DNA from: Clostridia bacterium
GTDB lineage: Bacteria > Bacillota > Clostridia > Oscillospirales > CAG-272
Length of the DNA stretch: 64,000 nt
Direction: 5' to 3'
Assembly: GCA_017456145.1 (NCBI GenBank)
Contig: JAFTJZ010000068.1
Coordinates: 1-64,000, forward strand
The position numbers were made by a program, and so were the translations under genes. Below are positions 45,077 through 52,849 of this stretch, in pieces (within the stretch, counting starts at the first letter, position 1; each line of letters opens with the position of its first letter). The notes below the pieces were generated by a model. It did not search any database, was not told the origin of the DNA, and was given only the letters and a program-made list of their open reading frames with translations.

Positions 45077-46372
45077 ATGCCGCAGGATAAACGGATGGAT
45101 GCGAGCGCAGGACGCACTGCCGCTGACGGTGAGAGCCGCGAGCGGAGCTCGTCGCATTCTCTGCATCTCGGTCACAGCAGAACCCGAAGAGATCCCATCT
45201 TTGAGGAAAAGATCGATATGAGCGAGCAAAAGCAGCAGAGTGTCAAACCGCTGCGTTGCGGCAGCATTGATATGACCTTCCTTTTGATCGTACTGGGGCT
45301 GCTGCTGTTTGGTGTGATTATGGCGTACAGTGCCAGCTCGATCTACAGCGAGCAGTATGTCGGTGAGAGTACGTATTACATTAAAAGGCATCTGATGTTC
45401 ATTATGCTTGCGTTGGCATTAACGATTCCCTTTGTGCTGCGGGCAAGACCGTGGTTTTGGCGCTTTTTCGCCATATGCGCCTACGGTGGGTCGATCCTTT
45501 TATTGGTCGCGGTCCTTTTCATCGGGCAAAGTGAGGGCGATGCACAGCGATGGATCCAGGTGGGTCCCATTACCATTCAGCCCTCTGAAATCGCAAAAAC
45601 TGCAGTGGTCATGACCATGGCGCTGCTGATGACCAAATACGAAAAGCAGATCATGTCTGATCATAAATTCGGTGGAAATTTCAAATACGGCGTTCTCGTT
45701 CCGGGTATGTGTATGGGGCTGATCGTTCTGCTGGTCGCCGCGGAGAGGCATATCTCGGGCGTTATGATCATCTGTATGATCGGTGCGGTGGTCATGCTGC
45801 TGGGTGGAACGCGGATGCGGTGGATCATGCTGCTGGGAGGCGCCGTGGTCGTCATGGGTACGCTGCTTATCACCTTTTCCAGCTACGCCGATACCCGTAT
45901 GGATATCTGGCTGCACATTGAGGATATGGATCCTTTGGGCGAGGCCTGGCAGACATTGCAGGGACTTTACGCCATCGGCTCGGGGGGGCTGTTCGGTCTC
46001 GGACTTGGCAATAGCCGACAAAAATTCGGCTATGTTTCCCAGCCGCAAAACGACTTCATTTTTACCATCATCTGTGAAGAGCTTGGCTTTTTCGGTGCGG
46101 CAGCAGTGCTGATCCTCTTTGGACTTTTGCTCTGGCGCGGCTTTAAGATCGCGGCAGCGGCACCGGATAAATTCTGTGCGCTGACGGTCTACGGTCTGGT
46201 CTTTAAAACGGTGCTGCAGGCATTACTCAATATCGCCGTGGTCACCAACTCCATGCCAAACACAGGTATCTCCCTTCCGTTTTTCAGCTCGGGAGGAACT
46301 GCACTTGCCATCCAGATCTTTGAGATGGGGATCGTGCTTAACATTTCACGTTTTTCGCACGTCGATAAATAA
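45077..46372 (+). CDS. ftsW: SEDS glycosyltransferase FtsW with N-terminal extension
   Basis: 431 residues from ATG 45077 (GGGGAGGTTGTG upstream). The first ~70 residues are a polar, Ser/Arg/His-rich cytoplasmic extension; the SEDS core of ten spans then starts at FLLIVLGLLLFGVIMAYSASS. Catalytic/signature regions: QPSEIAKTA, the ISG loop in AAERHISGVMI, GLFGLGLGNSRQK, QNDFIFTIICEELG and SLPFFSSGGTA. Polymerises lipid II at the septum with its class B PBP. An internal ATG (residue 48, DMSEQKQ) is possible but has no RBS. Confidence 0.96.
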   Translation: MPQDKRMDASAGRTAADGESRERSSSHSLHLGHSRTRRDPIFEEKIDMSEQKQQSVKPLRCGSIDMTFLLIVLGLLLFGVIMAYSASSIYSEQYVGESTYYIKRHLMFIMLALALTIPFVLRARPWFWRFFAICAYGGSILLLVAVLFIGQSEGDAQRWIQVGPITIQPSEIAKTAVVMTMALLMTKYEKQIMSDHKFGGNFKYGVLVPGMCMGLIVLLVAAERHISGVMIICMIGAVVMLLGGTRMRWIMLLGGAVVVMGTLLITFSSYADTRMDIWLHIEDMDPLGEAWQTLQGLYAIGSGGLFGLGLGNSRQKFGYVSQPQNDFIFTIICEELGFFGAAAVLILFGLLLWRGFKIAAAAPDKFCALTVYGLVFKTVLQALLNIAVVTNSMPNTGISLPFFSSGGTALAIQIFEMGIVLNISRFSHVDK

Positions 46373-46394
46373 TACCGACAGAAAGGAAAAAAGT

Positions 46395-47573
46395 ATGCTC
46401 CGAGTTCTCATGACGGGCGGCGGCTCGGGTGGGCACGTCAATCCTGCCATTGCCATCGCCGATACCATCCGATTAAATTGTCCCGATGCCAAGATCGCCT
46501 TTGTCGGAACGGAAACGGGGAAGGAAAACGATCTTGTTCCGCGTGCGGGGTATCCTTTGTATTACGTTGACAGTATGGGGCTGCAGCGCTCGCTCACCCC
46601 TTCCAACATCAAGGCGGCTTTTTTAGCCGTCACCTCACCTCATTCCAAAAAGACGTTGGATATACTGGATGAATTTCAGCCGGATCTGGTGGTAGGAACG
46701 GGGGGCTACGTCTGCTGGCCCTTGATCCGTGCTGCAGCAAGACGAAAAATTCCTACAGTGCTGCACGAATCCAATTGTTATGCGGGTCTTACCGTACGTA
46801 TGCTGCAGAGCTCGGTCAGCCGCTTACTGCTCAATTTTGAGGAGACGGTGCAGCAGCTCCACGCCAAGAAAAAATGCTGCGTTGTTGGAAATCCGCTGCT
46901 TGGCGGATTTGGTGCACTGCCGCAGAATGTGGCAAGAGAAAAGCTCGGCCTTGCTGCGGGAGAGCAGATGGTTCTGTTTTGTGCGGGGAGTCTGGGTTCG
47001 CAAACGGTCAACCACGCCGTGTTGGAATTTCTGCGGTGTACGGCGGCAAAGCGCCCGCAGGTACGCTTTGTGTTAGCAACGGGAAAGAGGCATTACAAAA
47101 ACTGTTTGGCCATGGCGCAGGAAATCGGACTTGATGAGCTGCCCAACGTACAGCTCAAGGATTATATCTACGATATGCCCGTGCAGATGTCTGCAGCGGA
47201 CGTGGTTGTCTCCCGCGCCGGTGCTATGACGTTGTCCGAGCTTGCCATGATGGGCAAGGCGTGTGTCATTATCCCCTCGCCCTACGTCGCGGATGATCAT
47301 CAACTGAAAAACGCACAAGCACTTGCCAATCGCGGTGCGGCTCTGCTGGTCGAGGAAAAGGATTTTGCCAAGAACAGCCTGCAGTATGCCATTCTCTCGC
47401 TGCTGGACGATCGTGATCTTTCGGATAATCTACGGCGGGAAATCGGCAATTTTGCCACACCGGATGCCAATCGCGTCATCTACGATATTCTGATGTCACT
47501 GGTCAAAGAGGACAGGGAGCGCAAGGCAAACGCCGGGCGCGGACGCCGCAAAAACGGTGATCGTCATGCATGA
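46395..47573 (+). CDS. murG: Undecaprenyl-PP-MurNAc-pentapeptide N-acetylglucosaminyltransferase
   Basis: 392 residues from ATG 46395 (GAAAGGAAAA upstream). GT28 motifs: MTGGGSGGHVNPAIA (residues ~6-20), GTGGYVCWP, LHESNCYAG, GSLGSQTVN and the donor-site SRAGAMTLSE. Makes lipid II at the inner membrane face. A Lys/Arg-rich tail (ERKANAGRGRRKNG) is added at the end. The last codons overlap the ftsQ start. Confidence 0.97.
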   Translation: MLRVLMTGGGSGGHVNPAIAIADTIRLNCPDAKIAFVGTETGKENDLVPRAGYPLYYVDSMGLQRSLTPSNIKAAFLAVTSPHSKKTLDILDEFQPDLVVGTGGYVCWPLIRAAARRKIPTVLHESNCYAGLTVRMLQSSVSRLLLNFEETVQQLHAKKKCCVVGNPLLGGFGALPQNVAREKLGLAAGEQMVLFCAGSLGSQTVNHAVLEFLRCTAAKRPQVRFVLATGKRHYKNCLAMAQEIGLDELPNVQLKDYIYDMPVQMSAADVVVSRAGAMTLSELAMMGKACVIIPSPYVADDHQLKNAQALANRGAALLVEEKDFAKNSLQYAILSLLDDRDLSDNLRREIGNFATPDANRVIYDILMSLVKEDRERKANAGRGRRKNGDRHA

Positions 47574-48492
47574 TACCGCTCGTGAGATCGCTGCTGCGAC
47601 ACTTTCAAAAAAAGCATACGACCGCCGTATGCGGCGACTGCAGAGGATACGGTTGATTCGTGCGGTGGTGTTGATTTGTTTCTTCCTGAGCGTGCTTTTG
47701 CTGATGGCATCCATACAGGTCAACCGTATCAAGATCGAGAGTGTTGTGTTTGATGGCAACCTGCATTACAGCGATGATGCGCTCAAAGAGGCACTGACAC
47801 TTCAGGTTGGTGATAAAATGTATCGTTTTGACACGCAGACAGTGGCGGATGCCCTGCTTGCTGCGTGTCCATATTTGCAGACTGCGCAGATTCAGACATC
47901 ACTTTCGGGGACGCTGCGCGTTCATGTCAGCGAGCGGACGGCACTCTGGGCACTACAATACACGGATGCACAGGGACAAGCCGCTTATGTTCTGCTTGAC
48001 GGGGAGCTGTTTGCGCTGGAATATACGAAAAGTGCTGCGGAATCCTGCGTGGTGGTGGTCGGAGGAATCGCACTGCCTGCGGTAGGAGAAACATTGACCG
48101 AGGCGGCAAAGCGAGCCGAGCGGGAATACGCTGCATGGCTGGAGGCACAGGAGGCGGAGGATACCCACACGGTTCCTTCGTATCTCGCTGCGGCGGACAA
48201 GCTGGGCTCGATGCTATACACCCTGCGGGATAGCTACGAGGACATGGCAGCCGCGGATGCTCCGACACTCCTGTCTCTGACACAGGATTTTGATAAAACA
48301 ATGACGCTGCGGGATGGCACCATTTATCTGCTCGGCGGTGCGGAGCAGTTGAGCCGGCAGATCGCATATGCCAAGGCTGCGGTGGAAAAATATCGCCGAG
48401 AAGGTGCGACCCCATCCATCAACAGCCCACTTGAGGTGGACTTGAGAGATCTTTCGCGGGTTTTTGTCCGCCAAATCCCCTCCATTGAATGA
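47566..48492 (+). CDS. ftsQ: Cell division protein FtsQ/DivIB
   Basis: 308 residues from ATG 47566, overlapping the murG stop; GTG 47557 is an alternative and neither has a strong RBS. Basic cytoplasmic N-terminus (YDRRMRRLQRIR), one span (~35-55), then a POTRA domain starting VNRIKIESVVFDGNLHYS and a beta domain (LRVHVSERTALWAL). Residues ~185-235 form an Ala/Glu-rich helical insert (AKRAEREYAAWLEAQEAE). Bridges early and late division proteins. No murC, murB or ftsA around it. Confidence 0.88.
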   Translation: MHDTAREIAAATLSKKAYDRRMRRLQRIRLIRAVVLICFFLSVLLLMASIQVNRIKIESVVFDGNLHYSDDALKEALTLQVGDKMYRFDTQTVADALLAACPYLQTAQIQTSLSGTLRVHVSERTALWALQYTDAQGQAAYVLLDGELFALEYTKSAAESCVVVVGGIALPAVGETLTEAAKRAEREYAAWLEAQEAEDTHTVPSYLAAADKLGSMLYTLRDSYEDMAAADAPTLLSLTQDFDKTMTLRDGTIYLLGGAEQLSRQIAYAKAAVEKYRREGATPSINSPLEVDLRDLSRVFVRQIPSIE

Positions 48493-48549
48493 AAAAATGA
48501 CGGATTTTGAAGTTTTTGAACTTTTTTTCAACTTTTTTTCAAAAACCTA

Positions 48550-48578
48550 TTGCAAAATCTCAAAAAATTTAGTACAAT
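48550..48578 (+). promoter_or_regulatory. Promoter of ftsZ
   Basis: TTGCAA and TACAAT, 17-bp spacer, about 95 bp before the ftsZ ATG. Confidence 0.65.
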
Positions 48579-48674
48579 ATAAGGGAGAATATATTCATGT
48601 ACGAAAAAGGGTGTTTTTTCGCGCTCTTTTTCGGACGGATACAGAAAATAACTCTTTGGAGGAGGTTTATTCAC

Positions 48675-49853
48675 ATGACGTTTGAACACGACGAGTGCAA
48701 CGACAGCGGCGTTAGCATAAAGGTAATCGGTGTCGGTGGCGGCGGTAACAACGCGGTCAACCGCATGATCTCTACCAACATTTGCGGCGTTGAATTCGTT
48801 GCCATCAACACAGACAGACAAGCTATCCGCAGAAGCGATGCTGCAACCCAGCTGATCATCGGTGAGAAGATCACCAAGGGCTTTGGCGCAGGCTCCAATC
48901 CCGAGATCGGTCAGTCCGCAGCAGAGGAATCGTTGGACGAGCTGAAGAAACTGCTGCAGGATACCGACATGGTATTTGTCACCGCAGGTATGGGTGGCGG
49001 TACCGGTACGGGTGCAGCTCCCGTTGTTGCTCGCGTAGCACAGGAGATGGGAATTTTGACCGTTGGTATCGTTACCAAGCCCTTCGCTTTCGAGGGTGCA
49101 AAGCGCGCACAGCAGGCAGAGCGCGGTATTGCCGAGCTCAGCAAGTACGTGGACTCTCTTCTGGTTATCCCCAATGAAAAACTTAAGCAGGTTTCGGAAA
49201 CCCGTATCACGCTGGCGAACGCATTTGAGGTTGCAGACGATGTTTTGCGTCGCGGCGTACAGTCCATTTCCGATCTGATCAATGTGCCCGGCTTTATCAA
49301 CTTGGACTTTGCTGACGTTACATCCGTAATGAAGGACGCAGGCTATGCACACATGGGCGTTGGTTCTGCTACCGGTAAGGATAAGGCAGAGGCAGCAGCG
49401 CGTGCTGCCATCTTCAGTCCGCTGCTTGAGAGCTCCATCTCGGGTGCACGCGGTATTCTGATCAATATTTCCGTATCTCCCGACGTCGGTCTGGAGGAGG
49501 TCAATCAGGCATCCAGCATGATCGCAGAGGAAGCCAGCCCCGACGCAAGCATTATCTGGGGTGTTGCATTTGATCCCGAGCTTGACGACGAGATGAAGAT
49601 CACCATCATTGCCACCGGCTTTGCTGATTTCAAGGGCGAGACGGCTCCCCAGACCACGCTCAAGAGTGAGGTCAAGAAGGAGACGGCAGAGGTGAAGACT
49701 GCTCCCAAGGCAGGTGTAAAGCCTCCTGTTACCAAGAAGGCACCTGTTTCTCCCGCGCCCGCTCCTGCTGCAGCAGCAGAGGTCGTAGAAGATCTGGACG
49801 ACGACGATATCATGTCGCTGTTCGGGGGAGGCGCCACCAAAAGCAACGGCTGA
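48675..49853 (+). CDS. ftsZ: Cell division protein FtsZ
   Basis: 392 residues from ATG 48675, chosen for the GGAGGAGG RBS; upstream in-frame starts lack one. Tubulin-like GTPase forming the Z ring. IKVIGVGGGGNNAVNRM at the start, the GTP loop AGMGGGTGTGAAP (~100-112), NPEIG, RRGVQSISDLI and DVGLEEV are intact. After residue ~318 comes a Lys/Pro/Ala linker and a short acidic end DLDDDDIMSLFGG. That end does not match the usual C-terminal peptide (DIPxFLR), and a coding-like frame continues in +1 beyond it (see 49824-50109). Own promoter, last dcw gene. Confidence 0.95.
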   Translation: MTFEHDECNDSGVSIKVIGVGGGGNNAVNRMISTNICGVEFVAINTDRQAIRRSDAATQLIIGEKITKGFGAGSNPEIGQSAAEESLDELKKLLQDTDMVFVTAGMGGGTGTGAAPVVARVAQEMGILTVGIVTKPFAFEGAKRAQQAERGIAELSKYVDSLLVIPNEKLKQVSETRITLANAFEVADDVLRRGVQSISDLINVPGFINLDFADVTSVMKDAGYAHMGVGSATGKDKAEAAARAAIFSPLLESSISGARGILINISVSPDVGLEEVNQASSMIAEEASPDASIIWGVAFDPELDDEMKITIIATGFADFKGETAPQTTLKSEVKKETAEVKTAPKAGVKPPVTKKAPVSPAPAPAAAAEVVEDLDDDDIMSLFGGGATKSNG

Positions 49854-50109
49854 AACGCATGAGAATGACCCCAAGTCGGGTCGCAGGGCTGCTGATGCTG
49901 AACTGACCGAGGAAGAGCTCCGTGCATACGGTGTGTCCTCCGGGAGTGCGTCTGCGCAGAAGAAAAGCTCGGCGTTTGCTGAGAAAAGCTCGGCGTTCGC
50001 CGAGAAGAAGAACTCGGCGTTTTGGTCCAAAGCGGCAATGCGTATTCTGACGGACAGACAGCCCGAGGAGGCGTTTCTTGCCGAGGATGACGATGCCTTT
50101 GACGCATGA
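49789..50109 (+). other. Open +1 frame continuing from ftsZ (frameshifted tail or recoded extension)
   Basis: In the +1 frame relative to FtsZ the DNA is open from 49789 (after a TAG) to a TGA at 50107-50109. Beyond the ftsZ stop it reads like protein: TEEELRAYGVSSG, three copies of SSAFAEK-like units (KKSSAFAEKSSAFAEKKNSAF), then FWSKAAMRILTDRQPEEAF and an acidic end EDDDAFDA. There is no start codon with an RBS. Removing one G from the GGGGG run at 49824-49828 would join it to FtsZ, giving a 477-residue protein. Alternatives: programmed +1 frameshift, a true single-base mutation, an assembly error, or an untranslated relic. Confidence 0.5.
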
Positions 50110-50137
50110 TGAGGCGCGTGATCAAAATAATAAATAC

Positions 50138-50313
50138 GGGGCTGCGTTATTGACGCAGCCCTTATGCAAAGAAGCCACGGTAGGCTTTTTTGCTGCGCGG
50201 AATTTGCGTTTTATGCCCGCAAAGCAGGCATAAATTGCGGTATTTAGCCGCAAAGCAAAAACAGCGGGGTGAGTTTCAAATGCATTTTTGCATTTGACTC
50301 ACCTCTTTTTTTA
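50138..50313 (+). repeat. Dispersed multi-hairpin intergenic element, copy 3 (full length)
   Basis: Same block order as copy 2: GGGGCTGCGT-tattg-ACGCAGCCC, the CCACGG/ GCTGCGCGG region with TTTTTT, TATGCCCGC-aaa-GCAGGCATA (a longer second stem here), TTGCGG-tatttag-CCGCAA and the terminal hairpin GGGTGAGT(TT)CAAATGC/GCATTTGACTCACC followed by TTTTTTT. The stems keep pairing though their bases differ from copy 2, so the structure rather than the sequence is kept. The last hairpin is a good terminator for ftsZ. Confidence 0.8.
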
Positions 50314-50516
50314 TGTAAAGTGCTTTTGCATAGATTGTGAATGCTTGAGAAATACTATGTGGCAGATGATGTTGAAAATCCTGAATTGGTAGAATATGCG
50401 TTTGAAAAGCGGATCGTTTTTCAGACGGAAGCTTTGTGACCGCATATCGCAGGGGAGAATTTGCCGCTGATAAGCGCACAAGACTTCTTAGATTCATAGA
50501 AAGGCATGGTTATAAT
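50314..50516. other. Leader region before glgP
   Basis: A 32-codon frame (50341-50439) reads MLEKYYVADDVENPELVEYA and stops; it has no RBS and looks like a relic or chance. No sigma-A promoter with good spacing is visible; a TATAAT sits directly on the glgP start, so the true promoter is uncertain. Confidence 0.4.
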
Positions 50517-52844
50517 ATGAGCATTGATTTTCGTTTGGACGATCTCTGCCGAAAGAGATACGGTTTGCCGCTGTCTGATTGCAGTGACAGACAGATTTAT
50601 GAATTACTTGTTGACATGGTGCGTAGATTGTGCGCACAGCAAAGGACCACCTTGGCGCAAGCGACACCGAGGCGGCGGTTGTACTATTTGTGCGCGGAAT
50701 TTTTATTGGGCAGATTGCTTACCGACCATATGATCCACCTCGGTATTTATGAGCAGGTGAGGGAACAGCTATATGCGGCGGGGCGATCTCCCGAGCTGAT
50801 TGAGGCACAGGAGCACGAGCCTTCGCTCGGGAACGGTGGGCTTGGCCGTCTTGCTGCTTGCTTTTTGGATAGCATTGCGACCTTGGGATTGCCGGGAGAC
50901 GGCGTGGGGCTCTTGTATCGATTTGGGCTGTTTCGCCAGAAATTTTCGGATCTGCAGCAATGCGAGCTGCCGGATCCTTGGGTAGAAGACGCGACGCTGT
51001 TTCGCAAGACCGATTTTTCTTTGACGGTGCACTGCATGGGACAAGCACTGACAGCACGTATGGTCGATATGGATATCCTTGGCGACGGGATGTGTATGAA
51101 TACTCTGCATCTGTTTGAGCCCGAGAGCACTGACGAGGGCGAGATCGGCACGCAGCAGGGCATATCCTTTGATATGCACGATATTTCTCATAACCTGACG
51201 TTGTTTCTTTATCCAGATGACAGCACTCCCGAGGGACGACGGCTGCGATTGTGCCAGCAGTTCTTTCTCGCCAGCTGCGCAGCCAGACTGATCCTGGACG
51301 ATTGCCGTAAGCGTGGATGGGCAGTCGGGCATGCTGCACTTTCAGACTACGCGGTCATTCAGATCAATGACACCCATCCGGCACTGATCATTCCCGTTTT
51401 GATCCGAGCCTTGTGTGAGGAGGGGATCAATGAAGAGGATGCTATCCGTCAGGTGGAAAACTCCTGTGCTTACACCAACCACACCGTCATGAGCGAGGCT
51501 CTTGAAATGTGGCAGCTGCAAGATGTGGAGACCGTTGCCCCTGCCTTGATGCCTCTGCTCGGTCGCATGAATGAAATGGCTCGGCAAAGAGCGCAGGCAG
51601 GTGGCGTGAATGCGGAGCGGGTCGCTTTATTTTGCGATGGAAAGCTTGCCATGGCGCATCTGGCGGTGCATTTTTCCAAGCACGTCAACGGTGTGGCAGC
51701 ATTGCATACGGCATTGCTGAAAACGCGGGTGCTTGCAGATTTTTATCAACTCTATCCAGATCGCTTTTCCAACAAGACCAATGGTATTACGCACCGCCGC
51801 TGGCTGCTCGCCTGTAACCGTCCGTTGACACGCTGGATCGCACGACGGATCGGAGAGGATTTCAAAAAAGATGCGACGCATCTGGAAAAATTAGAGGCGT
51901 ATATTGATGATACGGCCGCTCTTGGCGAGCTGCTCCTGATCAAGAAACAGAACAAGGAACGACTTTGTGCTTATCTTGCCCGTACGCGCGGGATTCCATT
52001 GCTCTGTGACGGTGTGTTTGATGTTCAGATCAAGCGCTTGCATGAATATAAGCGGCAGCAGCTCTCGGCACTGTATCTGATCGACAAGCTGCTGTCATTG
52101 AGGGAGGGAGAGCGTCTTTCGGTACCGTTGGTATCCATCTTCGGTGCAAAGGCCGCCCCCTCGTATGAGCTGGCGAAGGATATCTTGCATCTTCTGCTTT
52201 GCCTTGAGGTGCTTGTCAGCAAGGATGCCGCCTGTCGCGATCAGCTGCAGGTCGTTGTAGTTGAAAATTATAACGTCAGTGCGGCGGAATACCTGATGCC
52301 TGCTGCCGAAATCTCGGAGCAGATCTCACTTGCCTCCAAGGAGGCGAGCGGAACGGGGAACATGAAGATGATGATGAACGGCGCACTGACTTTGGGGACG
52401 GCAGACGGCGCGAACATCGAGATCATGCAGCGCGTGGGGAAGGAAAATATGTATCTGTTCGGGCTGTCGGGTGAGGAGGTGGTGGCGCTGGAGAGCAGCG
52501 GCACCTATCATCCTCAAAGCTATTATGATAAGGATGAACGCCTTCGCCGTGCGGTGGACTATATTGTGAGTGAGGAGCTGTGTGCCGTGGGCAATCGTGA
52601 GCGCTTGACGCGGCTGCATGATGCGCTGCTGTATTACGATCGTTTTATGACCCTTGCGGATTTTATGTCGTATCGCGCTTGTCGTGATCGCGCGCTGCAG
52701 GAGTACTCGGATCGGGAAAATTGGGCAAAGAAGATGCTGATCAATATCAGCCGCTCGGGCTATTTTTCCGCCGATCGGACGATATTGGAATATAATCGTG
52801 ACATTTGGCATTTGCAAAGCGGTGCACAGAGGAAGGGAGAGTGA
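50517..52844 (+). CDS. glgP: Glycogen/maltodextrin phosphorylase (GT35)
   Basis: 775 residues from ATG 50517 (GAAAGG 12 nt upstream); the frame extends to a GTG at 50436 without an RBS. Releases glucose 1-phosphate from alpha-1,4-glucans. Motifs: AEFLLGRLL, EPSLGNGGLGRLAACFLDS, GDGVGLLYRFGLFRQKF, QINDTHPAL, KTNGITHRRW, QIKRLHEYKRQ and the PLP site SGTGNMKMMMNGAL with Lys617, TADGANIEI. Length is that of the short bacterial forms. First gene of a maltose/maltodextrin operon; the PTS gene starts 6 bp later. Confidence 0.95.
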   Translation: MSIDFRLDDLCRKRYGLPLSDCSDRQIYELLVDMVRRLCAQQRTTLAQATPRRRLYYLCAEFLLGRLLTDHMIHLGIYEQVREQLYAAGRSPELIEAQEHEPSLGNGGLGRLAACFLDSIATLGLPGDGVGLLYRFGLFRQKFSDLQQCELPDPWVEDATLFRKTDFSLTVHCMGQALTARMVDMDILGDGMCMNTLHLFEPESTDEGEIGTQQGISFDMHDISHNLTLFLYPDDSTPEGRRLRLCQQFFLASCAARLILDDCRKRGWAVGHAALSDYAVIQINDTHPALIIPVLIRALCEEGINEEDAIRQVENSCAYTNHTVMSEALEMWQLQDVETVAPALMPLLGRMNEMARQRAQAGGVNAERVALFCDGKLAMAHLAVHFSKHVNGVAALHTALLKTRVLADFYQLYPDRFSNKTNGITHRRWLLACNRPLTRWIARRIGEDFKKDATHLEKLEAYIDDTAALGELLLIKKQNKERLCAYLARTRGIPLLCDGVFDVQIKRLHEYKRQQLSALYLIDKLLSLREGERLSVPLVSIFGAKAAPSYELAKDILHLLLCLEVLVSKDAACRDQLQVVVVENYNVSAAEYLMPAAEISEQISLASKEASGTGNMKMMMNGALTLGTADGANIEIMQRVGKENMYLFGLSGEEVVALESSGTYHPQSYYDKDERLRRAVDYIVSEELCAVGNRERLTRLHDALLYYDRFMTLADFMSYRACRDRALQEYSDRENWAKKMLINISRSGYFSADRTILEYNRDIWHLQSGAQRKGE

Positions 52845-52849
52845 ACCGA

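Noticed and set aside
48528..50030. Minus-strand 500-codon frame opposite ftsZ
   Set aside because: Antisense of ftsZ with a Cys/Leu/Gly-rich composition; no RBS or motif.
50341..50439. 32-codon frame before glgP
   Set aside because: No RBS; most likely chance or relic, not enough to call a gene.
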